Source: an uncultured Selenomonadaceae bacterium
GTDB taxonomy: Bacteria; Bacillota; Negativicutes; Selenomonadales; Selenomonadaceae
Length of the DNA: 19,021 nt
Assembly: GCA_905233965.1 (NCBI GenBank)
Contig: CAJOFG010000004.1
Coordinates: forward strand, 1 to 19,021
Direction of reading: 5' to 3'
The notes under the pieces were generated by a model that did no database searches, was not told the DNA's origin, and saw nothing but the letters and a program-made list of their open reading frames with translations. Shown in pieces: positions 1 to 7,569 of the stretch. Position 1 is the first letter of the stretch. Each line of letters opens with the position of its first letter. Both the position numbers and the translations under genes were made by a program.

Positions 1-2
1 AC

Positions 3-251
3 CGCTCAAATTATTATGAGTTGCGACGGGGTTTGAGTGACGGCTACGAAAATATTCGCGAAAGAAGATACCTGCGCAACGGGATAAAAATTTCTTCAAA
101 CTTGGGAGTCAATCAAAGAGTGGAATTTAATTCGGAAGGAATAAGTTCATTCAGCGGACACATCAAATTTAATTCACGTTACGATGATCAAGTTTTGGTG
201 TACTTCGACAGCGTGGGACGTTTTCGCGGTTTTTGGGACGTTCACAGATGA
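3..251 (+). CDS. Minor pseudopilin, GspH/FimT-like (C-terminal part, cut by left edge)
   Basis: The frame is open to the left edge, so only the last 82 residues or so are visible and the true start lies outside. The visible stretch VEFNSEGISSFSGHIKF, a Gly/Ser turn followed by a beta strand, resembles the C-terminal beta domain of GspH/FimT minor pseudopilins. These sit at the tip of the type II secretion pseudopilus or type IV pilus. The stop codon overlaps the next ATG (ATGA at 248-251), which indicates translational coupling. The following genes are I-, J- and K-like pseudopilins, so this one holds the H position of a classical H-I-J-K cassette. Family assignment rests on this weak C-terminal resemblance plus context. 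A TTG at 21 is in frame but is probably internal. Confidence 0.6.
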   Translation, partial: RSNYYELRRGLSDGYENIRERRYLRNGIKISSNLGVNQRVEFNSEGISSFSGHIKFNSRYDDQVLVYFDSVGRFRGFWDVHR

Positions 252-667
252 AAATTTTAAACGAACGCGGCTTTATGTTGTTGCAAGTCGTTTTCCTTGC
301 GATGATAACTTCAATCGTTGCAATGATTTTTTTAAACGGAGTAATGCAAGTAAAAAATCGGAACGCGACTTTGCGATTGACTGCGATACATTTGGCGAAC
401 GAACAAATTGCCGAATCGGAAAGCCGGGCGGCTCAGGGAATTTTGCCTGACGGAAGTATTTCATGGCTCGGAGTCGATGACGATTTGACGACTTACAATT
501 CCGGAGCGAAAGAGCCGGTCAAGTTCGACGTGAAAACGAATGTTGAAAATTTTTCGGACAACGTCGCGCTGAAAAAAATCACCGTCAAGGTCGAATGGAA
601 AGTCGGCGAAGAAAATTTTCAAATCGAATCGGAAAAAATTATTCGCGAAAAAATTCTTCAGCCGTGA
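248..667 (+). CDS. Minor pseudopilin, GspI-like
   Basis: This encodes 139 residues. The N-terminus MKILNERGFMLLQVVFLAM is a type III (prepilin) signal: a short charged leader, a Gly-Phe cleavage site and about 20 hydrophobic residues (9-29). Prepilin peptidase would cut after Gly8. Position +5 of the mature protein is Gln rather than the usual Glu. The rest is a short, mostly polar beta-rich domain, as in I-type minor pseudopilins that help start the pseudopilus tip. The ATG at 248 is chosen because it overlaps the upstream stop (ATGA); an in-frame TTG at 233 would place extra residues before the leader. Second gene of the pseudopilin operon. Confidence 0.7.
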   Translation: MKILNERGFMLLQVVFLAMITSIVAMIFLNGVMQVKNRNATLRLTAIHLANEQIAESESRAAQGILPDGSISWLGVDDDLTTYNSGAKEPVKFDVKTNVENFSDNVALKKITVKVEWKVGEENFQIESEKIIREKILQP

Positions 668-700
668 TATTTTATTTTGCAAAGGGAATGTGCGTCAAGC

Positions 701-1264
701 ATGAGTTCAAAAAACGGACAAAAGGGATTTATTTTGGCGGAGTTTATTATTGCTCTGCCGCTTTTAATTTTGCTCCTGTACGGGTTGGCAAACATGACGC
801 TGAAAATAATTTCGCTTGCCCGTGAACAGATGGCGAATTACGTTTTGGAAACCGAAGCGCATGAAGTTTTGCGACGCATAACCGACGACGCAAGAGCGGC
901 TTATTCGGTTCAGCGTTTGATACACGATAAAAATCTTGAAGAAGTAACTTTTGTTTATGACGTTCCCAAATACGACGGCTTTGTGGTTTTTACCGACGTT
1001 CGCGGCAGACGAAGATATGTAGTGGATAAAGGGCGTGTAATTTCAAAAAGAGACGGCGGTTTTTCCTATGACATCTATACTACGCCCGTAACGGGAGGAA
1101 ATTTTTTTGCGGATACATGGGTGGATAAATTGAAATTTTCTTCACGCTCCGAAAATGTTTTGCACGTTGCCGTAGAGATGCACGACAACATCACAAGACA
1201 ATCCGTAAAAATTTCCACTTCCGTTTTTATGCCGGGTTGCAAGGAGAAAACAGGATTTGAATGA
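701..1264 (+). CDS. Minor pseudopilin, GspJ-like
   Basis: This encodes 187 residues. The N-terminus MSSKNGQKGFILAEFIIALP has the consensus prepilin cleavage site (Gly-Phe) and Glu at +5, followed by a hydrophobic helix (ILLLYGL). The mature part contains a long helix and then a beta-rich domain (VVFTDVRGRRRYVV), typical of J-like pseudopilins and the related ComGF type. It is expected in the inner membrane before assembly into a pseudopilus. The ATG at 701 is preceded by AAGGGA at 682-687, with about 13 nt between. A TTG at 677 is in frame but would lengthen the leader with non-typical residues. Its 3' end overlaps the next gene by 8 nt. Assignment to J rather than another minor subunit is by order and length. 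Confidence 0.7.
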   Translation: MSSKNGQKGFILAEFIIALPLLILLLYGLANMTLKIISLAREQMANYVLETEAHEVLRRITDDARAAYSVQRLIHDKNLEEVTFVYDVPKYDGFVVFTDVRGRRRYVVDKGRVISKRDGGFSYDIYTTPVTGGNFFADTWVDKLKFSSRSENVLHVAVEMHDNITRQSVKISTSVFMPGCKEKTGFE

Positions 1265-1676
1265 GCGCGGATTTTTTACTTTAACCGGATTATGCATTTT
1301 GCTTGTCGTCGTTCTCTTCGTGAGGAGTGCGGCAGAGTCCGAAACGAATTATTCCTACGAAGTCGCCGATTTTCAAACGGAATACGAATTGCAAAATATT
1401 GCCGACGGCGCACTTGTTGAGGCGATTGAAAAAGTTCGTGCCGGCGATGTAATTTTGAAAGAGAATGAAGGAGTTCCGAACAAAGATCGACAATATCTCA
1501 TTGCCGTTACAGCGCAGAAAAAATCTTCGCGGCTCGGAAATGTCACCGTCAAAGTTTGGGGAGAGTACGGGAAAATTTACACGGCGAGGCAAAATCGAGG
1601 ACGTTTACGAAAAAGACGACAAAGGCAGAATGACGGAGCGGAAAGGCAAAATTTTTATGAGCGTCGCGCAATGTGA
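1257..1676 (+). CDS. Minor pseudopilin, GspK/PilX-like, frameshifted near its middle
   Basis: Translation starts at TTG 1257, which has AAGGAG at 1241-1246 and overlaps the J-like stop. The N-terminus MNERGFFTLTGLCILLVVVL is a prepilin signal with Gly-Phe cleavage and Thr, not Glu, at +5; K-type tip pseudopilins also lack Glu5. Residues up to about 108 (ending GEYGKIYTA) look like normal protein. After that the frame turns into an Arg/Gln-rich tail (RLRKRRQRQNDGAERQ) and stops at 1676. The natural continuation is in the +1 frame up to 1776. The intact product would be about 172 residues, shorter than full GspK, which carries a large extra alpha domain. It is either a recent pseudogene, a sequencing or assembly error, or less likely a programmed shift. 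Confidence 0.6.
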   Translation: MNERGFFTLTGLCILLVVVLFVRSAAESETNYSYEVADFQTEYELQNIADGALVEAIEKVRAGDVILKENEGVPNKDRQYLIAVTAQKKSSRLGNVTVKVWGEYGKIYTARQNRGRLRKRRQRQNDGAERQNFYERRAM

Positions 1677-1776
1677 CTATGACAGAATGGGCGGAAAAAT
1701 TTATCGCCGGTCGCTTGCCTACGTTGAGGACGATGACGAAGATACAATTCACTTTTTGAAAGATGAACTCAAATAA
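1585..1776 (+). pseudogene. Out-of-frame C-terminal remainder of the K-like pseudopilin
   Basis: In the +1 frame relative to the gene starting at 1257, this stretch reads as ordinary acidic/basic protein (KIEDVYEKDDKGRMTERKGK, then FMSVAQCDYDRMGGKIY) and ends in TAA at 1774-1776. The PHP gene's Shine-Dalgarno site follows directly. It has no start codon or ribosome site of its own. The switch point lies between about 1570 and 1600, a stretch with short G and A runs (GGGAAAATTT, CAAAATC). It is read as the missing C-terminus of the preceding gene. Confidence 0.6.
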
Positions 1777-1797
1777 AATTTTTCGGAGGTTGACGAA

Positions 1798-2646
1798 ATG
1801 AAAACGGATTATCATATGCATTTGGAGTACGGCGATTATAAAGTCGATTGGGTTTCCGGATTTTTCGACGCGGCAAAAAAGCGCGGCATTGACGAAATCG
1901 GTTTTTCCGAACACTCGCACACTTTCCCGGAGTTTGAAAAATTTTATTACGACGATTTGATTCTTGACGATTCGGAAGTCGGCGCGTTTCAAAAAGTTTG
2001 GCTCAAGACGAACAAATTTAAACACACGTTGCAGGATTATTTCGACTTCATGAAAGTTTTGCAAAAAAATCATGCGGTGAAAATCGGGATTGAAGTTTGC
2101 AATTTCAAAGACCAAGCCGGCGTTAAAAAAATTCTCGACGCCCGGAATTTCGATTATGTTATCGGCTCGGTGCATTTTTTGAACGGCTGGGGTTACGATG
2201 CGTCGAAAATAAAATCGGAATGGGATCGTCACGACTTGCGCGAAATTTACGAAGACTACACGACGGAGGCGGAGCGTTTGGCTGCGTCCGGAAATTATGA
2301 CATACTCGGTCACCCGTTCAACATTCGGCTTTTCAAATATTTTCCGGACTTCGACGCGACAAATTATTTTGAGAGAGTTGCCGCCGCGCTGAAAAAATTT
2401 AATCTTGCCGTTGACGTGAACACCGGGACGAAATACCGCTACCCCGTCGAAGAAATTTCGCCTTGCCCTGAATTTATGAAAATTGCCGCCGCTTACGACT
2501 TGCCGATAATCATCAGTTCCGACGCTCATCAACCGGAGGACTGCGGAAAATTTTCCGATGACGCGATTGAGTATGTAAAAAAATTCGGCTGCAAAAATAT
2601 TTTGAGATTTTCCGACCGTCGCCGGGAATTTGTTCCGCTCGGTTGA
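1798..2646 (+). CDS. PHP-domain phosphatase, histidinol-phosphatase (HisJ) family
   Basis: This encodes 282 residues, the usual size for HisJ-type proteins. The PHP metal-binding motifs are all present: DYHMH at residues 4-8, SEHSH at 37-41, Glu99 in GIEV, GSVH at 123-126, GHP at 171-173 and SDAH at 241-244. PHP enzymes of this group hydrolyse phosphomonoesters at a multinuclear metal centre in the cytoplasm. The best-known member makes histidinol from histidinol phosphate in histidine synthesis. No other his gene is in the window, so the substrate is uncertain and a general phosphoesterase role is possible. The ATG has GGAGG at 1785-1789, 8 nt upstream. It lies 21 nt behind the pseudopilin fragment and may be read through from it. 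Confidence 0.8.
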   Translation: MKTDYHMHLEYGDYKVDWVSGFFDAAKKRGIDEIGFSEHSHTFPEFEKFYYDDLILDDSEVGAFQKVWLKTNKFKHTLQDYFDFMKVLQKNHAVKIGIEVCNFKDQAGVKKILDARNFDYVIGSVHFLNGWGYDASKIKSEWDRHDLREIYEDYTTEAERLAASGNYDILGHPFNIRLFKYFPDFDATNYFERVAAALKKFNLAVDVNTGTKYRYPVEEISPCPEFMKIAAAYDLPIIISSDAHQPEDCGKFSDDAIEYVKKFGCKNILRFSDRRREFVPLG

Positions 2647-2649
2647 AAA

Positions 2650-2681
2650 TTGATGTAAAAAAATTTTTAATCCGGTATAAT
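2650..2681 (+). promoter_or_regulatory. Candidate promoter before the HD-domain/glnS run
   Basis: A perfect TATAAT at 2676-2681 lies 38 nt before the HD gene start. The best -35 match (TTGATG, 2650-2655) is 20 bp away, longer than the optimal 17, and there is no TGn extension. Position in the only sizeable gap of this block supports a start site here. The -35 choice is uncertain. Confidence 0.45.
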
Positions 2682-2719
2682 GCGGCTGAAAAATTTAAAC
2701 GGTAAAGGCGGTTTTTAAA

Positions 2720-3514
2720 TTGCGCGAAATTCTTTCCGAAATGCACGCTTGGATGACGGACTACATGAAAAGTTTTTACACCGACGATGAGGAAGTGCAA
2801 AACGGAATTTTGATAAAGGAAAAACATACCGGTTACGTCACGTCTGCCTGCGTCGAGCTTGCCGAATATTTGAAACTTCCGGAGCATGATGTCCGGCTGT
2901 CGGAAATTATCGGATTGTTTCACGATGTCGGGCGTTTTCGTCAGTACAGCATTTACAAAACTTTCAACGACGCGGACTCTGAAGATCACGGAGATTTGGG
3001 AATGAAAGTTATCGGCGAGTTGGATTTTTTCAAAAAACTTTCGCCGGAAGATTATGAGATTGTAAAATTCGCAATTCAGAATCACAACAAAAAAGATATT
3101 GCGCCCTGCGATGACGAGAGAAAAATTTTGTTCGCGAAAATAATTCGGGACGCTGACAAGTTGGATATTTACCGGGTGCTTGAACCTTATCTGGATCAGG
3201 CGAACGCGGACAAAATGCCGAACTTTATCAAGGGCAAAGACAATCCGGAAGTCAGTCCGGACTTCGTGGAAAATTTCGTTGCCGGCAACCAGGCGGACTA
3301 CAGAAAAATTCGCACGAACGGCGACAGAAAAATTGTTCGCCTGATGTGGATTTACAACATAAATTTTGCTTGGACGATGAAAAAAATCGTCGAGCGCGGC
3401 TACATTGAAAAAATTATCGCACACCTTCCGAAAAACGAAAAAATCGAAGAGGGTATTCAAAGAGTTTGGGACTTCGTCAAAATGAAATCGGAGGAAGAAC
3501 CGGTAAGGCGGTGA
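2720..3514 (+). CDS. HD-domain metal-dependent phosphohydrolase
   Basis: This encodes 264 residues. The HD-superfamily metal ligands are visible: His36 (KEKHTGYV), His68-Asp69 (GLFHDVGRF) and Asp144 (IRDADKLD). The next helices also match the fold. HD proteins of this kind are cytoplasmic phosphohydrolases acting on nucleotides or related phosphoesters; the substrate cannot be read from sequence. The start is TTG 2720, with AAAGGCGG at 2704-2711 just upstream; the first downstream ATG (2741) has no comparable site. The next gene begins 6 nt after its stop, so the two are probably translated together. The adjacent PHP phosphatase is another phosphoester hydrolase, but a shared pathway is not shown. 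Confidence 0.75.
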   Translation: MREILSEMHAWMTDYMKSFYTDDEEVQNGILIKEKHTGYVTSACVELAEYLKLPEHDVRLSEIIGLFHDVGRFRQYSIYKTFNDADSEDHGDLGMKVIGELDFFKKLSPEDYEIVKFAIQNHNKKDIAPCDDERKILFAKIIRDADKLDIYRVLEPYLDQANADKMPNFIKGKDNPEVSPDFVENFVAGNQADYRKIRTNGDRKIVRLMWIYNINFAWTMKKIVERGYIEKIIAHLPKNEKIEEGIQRVWDFVKMKSEEEPVRR

Positions 3515-3520
3515 TTGAAA

Positions 3521-3952
3521 ATGACGAATCAAGAACAGGATTTGAAAATCATTCAAACCCGGCAGGAAGTCGATGACTTCAAAACTGTTATCGAATCGTT
3601 TATCGGCGAAATGCGCGACAGGGACAATCAACGCGCCGAAGAAGCTCGGCGACTCGGTGAAGAAATGCGCGACAGAGATAATCGCCGCGCCGAAGAAATT
3701 CGTGAAGTTCGCGAAAAAAACGAAACGGTTGCAAACAATTTGAGAGCCGAAATCCGGGACGCTACAAGAGATATTCGCGCCTTGACCATCGCGGCGGTCG
3801 TCGGAATTGCGGCAATCGTCGTCGAAGTTTTCGCTTTCATTTGGCAGTCGATAAATTTCATGTGGCAGCTTGAAACTACCCGTCAACCGATTTATCAACA
3901 ACCGCCGGCGCAAACTCAACCGGCGAATCAAAATTTTTCACCGCAAAAGTAA
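3521..3952 (+). CDS. Coiled-coil protein with one membrane segment, unknown function
   Basis: This encodes 143 residues from ATG 3521, where GGTGA at 3510-3514 is a fair ribosome site; a TTG at 3515 would add two residues. Residues about 5-85 are highly charged and predicted to form a long coiled coil. This part contains an 18-residue tandem duplication (EMRDRDNQRAEEARRLGE / EMRDRDNRRAEEIREVRE). A hydrophobic helix follows (ALTIAAVVGIAAIVVEVFAF, about 87-108) and then a Pro/Gln-rich tail (PPAQTQPANQ). It looks like a small anchored protein with a coiled-coil stalk. I recognise no named family. It sits between the HD gene and glnS with gaps of 6 and 15 nt, so it is probably co-transcribed. Confidence 0.7.
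   Translation: MTNQEQDLKIIQTRQEVDDFKTVIESFIGEMRDRDNQRAEEARRLGEEMRDRDNRRAEEIREVREKNETVANNLRAEIRDATRDIRALTIAAVVGIAAIVVEVFAFIWQSINFMWQLETTRQPIYQQPPAQTQPANQNFSPQK
3608..3715 (+). repeat. Two tandem 54-nt units within the coiled-coil gene
   Basis: Units 3608-3661 and 3662-3715 both begin GAAATGCGCGACAG and encode nearly the same 18 residues. The 54-nt period keeps the frame and adds a coiled-coil segment, which suggests an in-frame internal duplication that could change copy number. Confidence 0.75.
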
Positions 3953-3967
3953 AAGGAGAATTTTTTA

Positions 3968-5611
3968 ATGGTAAACTTTATTCAACAGGAAATTGAAAAC
4001 GATTTGAAGGAAGGAAAATATTCCGACGGAATCCATACCCGTTTCCCGCCGGAGCCGAACGGTTATTTGCACGTCGGGCACGCGAAATCCGTTTGCCTTA
4101 ACTTCGGTCTGGCGAATTACAACGGCGGCGTTTGCAATCTCCGTTTCGACGACACGAACCCGACGAAGGAAGATGTAGAATACGTCGATTCGATTCAGGA
4201 AGATATTAAGTGGCTCGGTTTCGACTGGGAGGACAGAAAATTTTACGCGTCCGATTATTTCGGCAAGCTTTACGAATACGCCGTCGAATTGACGCGGCGC
4301 GGTCTTGCCTACGTCGATGATTTGAGCGCGGAGGAAATTCGGGAGTATCGCGGCACTTTGACCGAACCCGGAAAAGAAAGTCCGTATCGAAATCGTTCCG
4401 TCGAAGAAAATTTGAATTTGTTCGAGCGAATGAAAGCCGGCGAATTTCCGGACGGCTCAAAAGTTCTTCGCGCAAAAATCGACATGGCATCTCCGAATAT
4501 AACCATGCGCGACCCGGTAATTTATCGAATTGCCCGCGCTCACCATCACAGAACCGGCGACGACTGGCTGATTTATCCCATGTACGACTTCGCGCACCCG
4601 CTCTCCGACGCGATAGAGAATATCACTCATTCGGTTTGCACTTTGGAGTTTGAAGACCATCGTCCTTTTTACGATTGGCTTTTGGATTCTCTCGGCTTTG
4701 ACGTGAAAACTCGTCCGCGTCAAATAGAATTTGCCCGGCTTGACTTAACCAACACAATCACGAGCAAGCGGAAACTTTTGAAAAAACACGTTCGCGGGTG
4801 GGACGATCCGCGTATGCCGACAATTTCCGGAATGAGGCGGCGCGGCTTTACTCCGGAATCCATTCGCGATTTTTGCGAAAGGATAGGCGTTGCGAAAAGT
4901 AACAGTCTGGTTGACATTGCCCTGCTGGAGCATTGCGTCCGGGAAGATTTGAACGAAAGAGCCGACAGAATCATGGCGGTTTTGAATCCGCTGAAAATTG
5001 TTTTGACGAACGTCGAAGAAGGCAAAGTCGAATATCTTCCGGCGGAAAATCATCCGAAACGCGGCGACAAAAGATTTGTACCTTTCACGCGGGAAATTTT
5101 TATCGAACGCGACGACTTCATGGAGGACGCACCGAAAAAATTTTTCCGGCTGAAACCCGGCGGCGAAGTCCGGCTCAAACACGCTTACATAATCAAATGC
5201 GAAGAGGTTATCAAAGACGCGGAGGGAAATGTCACCGAACTTCATTGCACGATTGATCCGACTTCAAAATCCGGCGGCGCGACTGCCGGCAGAAAAGTTA
5301 AAGGTACAATTCACTGGGTGAGTGCCGGACACGCTTTGAAGGCGGAAGTCCGGCTTTACGACTACCTTTTGACGACGGACGAAAACGGAAATTTGCCGGA
5401 AGATTTTATAGCCGCGCTCAATCCGGATTCTTTAATCGTCATCGACAACGCGCTTGTCGAACCTTCCGTGAAGTTGACCGGACCGGGAAAACATTTTCAA
5501 TTTCTGCGTCTGGGATATTTCTTCACCGATCCGGACACCACGCCGGATCATTTGGTTTTCAACCGCGTCGTCGGCTTGAAAGATACTTGGGCGAAAGTAA
5601 AAAATAATTGA
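3968..5611 (+). CDS. glnS: Glutaminyl-tRNA synthetase
   Basis: This encodes 547 residues, close to the 554 of the E. coli enzyme. It charges tRNA-Gln with glutamine using ATP in the cytoplasm. The class I signature is clear: [16 protein letters not shown] with HVGH at residues 35-38. The second signature (KMSKS equivalent) appears as ITSKRKLLK near residue 264, where E. coli GlnRS has VMSKRKL. Other strongly conserved blocks include [44 protein letters not shown] and [14 protein letters not shown] at the C-terminus. Both the catalytic domain and the anticodon-binding beta barrels are complete. The ATG has AAGGAG at 3953-3958, 9 nt away. It lies inside a run of uncharacterised membrane-protein genes. 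A direct GlnRS implies the cell need not make Gln-tRNA only through amidation. Confidence 0.97.
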   Translation: MVNFIQQEIENDLKEGKYSDGIHTRFPPEPNGYLHVGHAKSVCLNFGLANYNGGVCNLRFDDTNPTKEDVEYVDSIQEDIKWLGFDWEDRKFYASDYFGKLYEYAVELTRRGLAYVDDLSAEEIREYRGTLTEPGKESPYRNRSVEENLNLFERMKAGEFPDGSKVLRAKIDMASPNITMRDPVIYRIARAHHHRTGDDWLIYPMYDFAHPLSDAIENITHSVCTLEFEDHRPFYDWLLDSLGFDVKTRPRQIEFARLDLTNTITSKRKLLKKHVRGWDDPRMPTISGMRRRGFTPESIRDFCERIGVAKSNSLVDIALLEHCVREDLNERADRIMAVLNPLKIVLTNVEEGKVEYLPAENHPKRGDKRFVPFTREIFIERDDFMEDAPKKFFRLKPGGEVRLKHAYIIKCEEVIKDAEGNVTELHCTIDPTSKSGGATAGRKVKGTIHWVSAGHALKAEVRLYDYLLTTDENGNLPEDFIAALNPDSLIVIDNALVEPSVKLTGPGKHFQFLRLGYFFTDPDTTPDHLVFNRVVGLKDTWAKVKNN

Positions 5612-5631
5612 GTCGGAGGAAGTAAAAAATC

Positions 5632-6249
5632 ATGAATAAAAAATTTCTTCCGTATGTCGTCGGCTTGATCGTTGCGTTGCTTATTTCAATCGGAATAGGT
5701 TTCGGAATGGTATCGCTCGGCGACGACGGAAAAAATTATTCGGGGACGGAGCCGGCAACTACGGCAAAAGTTTCCGCGCCGGCACCGATTCAAAATAAAC
5801 CGGCAGAACCCGTTCAAGAAAATATTTCTCCGGTTGCGAAACAGACAGGCGCGTTGAACGGATTGGATTTATCGCTCGGCGCACTTTCAATCGGCGACAA
5901 CGAATCGAAAGTTTATCAAGCACTCGGACAACCTAATACAACCCGCATGGAGAACGGCGAACAACGTTTGAAGTACGGCACGGTTGAAGTCGTTTTGAAA
6001 GACGGAAAAATCAGCGCGTTGGTTTCTCAATCTGCCGAATTTGAAACGCCGCGCTCAATTCGTGAAGGCTCTTCCGCTCAAGAAGTTTTCAACGCTTACG
6101 GCAAAGAATACGTTTCGTCATCTTTCGAGAACGACACTCTTTACGAATACAAAATAAATTCGGTTGACGGTACGCCGTGTTGGTTGAGATTTTCCGTCCG
6201 AAATTCCGACGGCAAAGTCGATTATATCAGTGCGCGATTCGCTCAATGA
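5632..6249 (+). CDS. Membrane-anchored BamE/SmpA-like repeat protein, unknown function
   Basis: This encodes 205 residues. A basic N-terminus and hydrophobic helix (residues about 6-28) form a signal anchor; there is no lipobox. Next comes a Pro/Ala/Lys linker (33-72). The rest looks like two related units. The first begins LSLGALSIGDNESKVYQALG and continues with a tyrosine-strand-glycine pattern; the second begins RSIREGSSAQEVFNAYGKEY. The G-x-S-x-x-x-V-x-x-x-L/Y-G pattern resembles SmpA/BamE-type folds, which are small extracytoplasmic domains. This is a pattern-level resemblance only. GGAGG at 5615-5619 is 12 nt before the ATG, and the gene follows glnS by 20 nt. Confidence 0.65.
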   Translation: MNKKFLPYVVGLIVALLISIGIGFGMVSLGDDGKNYSGTEPATTAKVSAPAPIQNKPAEPVQENISPVAKQTGALNGLDLSLGALSIGDNESKVYQALGQPNTTRMENGEQRLKYGTVEVVLKDGKISALVSQSAEFETPRSIREGSSAQEVFNAYGKEYVSSSFENDTLYEYKINSVDGTPCWLRFSVRNSDGKVDYISARFAQ

Positions 6250-6265
6250 ACCGGGAGGATTTTTT

Positions 6266-7543
6266 ATGAACAACACTTGTCCGAAATGTCATTCCGAAAT
6301 TCCCGACCCCGATGCAAAATTTTGCCCGACGTGCGGTGCGGACTTGCAGACGGTACGCGAGCCGCAGGTTTGCAAAAAGTGCGGCGCATCAATTCCGGAT
6401 CCCGACGTGAAATTTTGCCCGAAATGCGGCGCAGATTTACAAGCTGAAACGGAGTCGTGGGTTTGTCAAAAATGCGGCACGGAAAATTCACCGGGCGCGG
6501 CATTCTGTGCGTCTTGCGGGATAAGCCGGGAAAAACAATCCGGTTTGCTTTACTCTCAAAAATTCAGATACGGAATTTTAATTGCTCTCGTCATGTTGCT
6601 CGGCGGCTTGGGTTCGTATTTTTATTTCAACGGCGTGAACGAAGATAAATATTTGACTTACTACGTTTCGGCGGCTCGCGACATTAACGACATCGACACG
6701 GTTATCGACAGTCAGATAACGGCGGCAAATTTGAAGTCGTCAAAACCGGACGATTTAACCGCGCAAATAAAGCTCAAGAAAAATGATTTGGAAGAGCAGA
6801 TAAAAACTTTTTCGCAGATGAAACCGTTCAAAAATTATGAGTCGCAACACAACGATTTAATTTCTCTCCTGCAAAAAGAAAATGCCTTCCTCGACCAAAT
6901 AATTCAGCTCGTTTCAAATCCGCTTGACCCGAATACCGATTCCGTTGTCAAAAGTATGCAGGAAAATGTAACCGACATCGGCTTGCTGAGTACAAAAATT
7001 CAAGTGCCGAACGCAAACTTTGTTCCCGGCGTGAATTTGTCCGCGATACCCGACAGGTTGAAAACTTTCGTCACGGAGCAGAAAACGATTTACAAGGAGC
7101 GGACGGACAAACTTGCCGCGAACAAAGACTTTTTCAATCAAATGGACGAGTCGATAAACAGATACGCGGCGGCACGGACGGACTTGGGAAAAATGCTTGA
7201 AACAACCCGGAAGAGCAACATGACTTGGAAAGATTATTTCGATATGCTTGACCGTGCAAAATCCGACAGAACAAGTATCCGATACACCGTCGGCGAAATT
7301 AAACCGGCTCCCGGCACGGAAGGTCTCAAACAGGAATTTATGAGCGTCCTTGACGAAGCGATTCGTTATTGCGAAATGATGAGGGCGGCGGCAAATCTCG
7401 GATTCAACAATTACGGATTTGACAGATTCATGAAGGAGCAGGAGTCAAAAGATGTCGATTCGCAAGTCAAAGCAAAATACGATGCGTTCATGCAAAGGTA
7501 CGAGTCCGAAAAAAGCCGGCTGACGAACATAAACAATTTGTAA
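6266..7543 (+). CDS. Triple zinc-ribbon membrane protein, unknown function
   Basis: This encodes 425 residues. The N-terminus holds three C-x2-C...C-x2-C zinc ribbons spaced exactly 31 residues apart: Cys5/8/20/23, Cys36/39/51/54 and Cys67/70/81/84. One membrane helix follows (YGILIALVMLLGGLGSYFYF, about 102-121). Then come about 300 residues of charged, helical sequence without Cys motifs. If the N-terminus is cytoplasmic, as the Cys-rich part suggests, the helical domain faces outward. Zinc-ribbon plus single-helix proteins are common in Bacillota but mostly uncharacterised. The ATG 6266 is chosen because GGAGG (6254-6258) is 7 nt upstream; the frame stays open back to 6230 with no better site. 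It is co-oriented with the flanking genes, with gaps of 16 and 26 nt. Confidence 0.75.
   Translation: MNNTCPKCHSEIPDPDAKFCPTCGADLQTVREPQVCKKCGASIPDPDVKFCPKCGADLQAETESWVCQKCGTENSPGAAFCASCGISREKQSGLLYSQKFRYGILIALVMLLGGLGSYFYFNGVNEDKYLTYYVSAARDINDIDTVIDSQITAANLKSSKPDDLTAQIKLKKNDLEEQIKTFSQMKPFKNYESQHNDLISLLQKENAFLDQIIQLVSNPLDPNTDSVVKSMQENVTDIGLLSTKIQVPNANFVPGVNLSAIPDRLKTFVTEQKTIYKERTDKLAANKDFFNQMDESINRYAAARTDLGKMLETTRKSNMTWKDYFDMLDRAKSDRTSIRYTVGEIKPAPGTEGLKQEFMSVLDEAIRYCEMMRAAANLGFNNYGFDRFMKEQESKDVDSQVKAKYDAFMQRYESEKSRLTNINNL
6278..6520 (+). repeat. Threefold 93-nt zinc-ribbon repeat
   Basis: Units start at 6278, 6371 and 6464. The first two are complete and closely alike (PDPDAKFCPTCGADLQ and PDPDVKFCPKCGADLQ). 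The third is shorter and more diverged (SPGAAFCASCG). This indicates duplication of one zinc-ribbon module, with the newest copy event between units 1 and 2. Confidence 0.75.
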
Positions 7544-7569
7544 AATTTTTTTTCGGGAGATGAAATTAA

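Noticed and set aside
1465..1776. Separate 103-codon gene starting at 1465
   Set aside because: Its first 40 residues are out-of-frame reading of the K-like pseudopilin; only the part after about 1585 looks natural, so it is treated as the shifted C-terminus and not as a gene of its own.
1549..2532. 327-codon open frame on the minus strand opposite the PHP gene
   Set aside because: It lies fully antisense to a gene with intact PHP motifs, is rich in Phe, Asn, Arg and Val as expected from complementing TTC/GAA-type codons, and has no recognisable motif or ribosome site.
2643..2700. Terminator after the PHP gene
   Set aside because: The AT-rich stretch AAAAAAATTTTTAA has an A/T symmetry but no GC stem, so it does not form a convincing rho-independent hairpin.
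2513..3931. 472-codon open frame on the minus strand opposite the HD and coiled-coil genes
   Set aside because: Long antisense frames are favoured by this genome's codon use (few TTA, CTA and TCA codons in the sense frame). The translation has low-complexity composition and no domain, while the sense genes carry clear HD and coiled-coil features.
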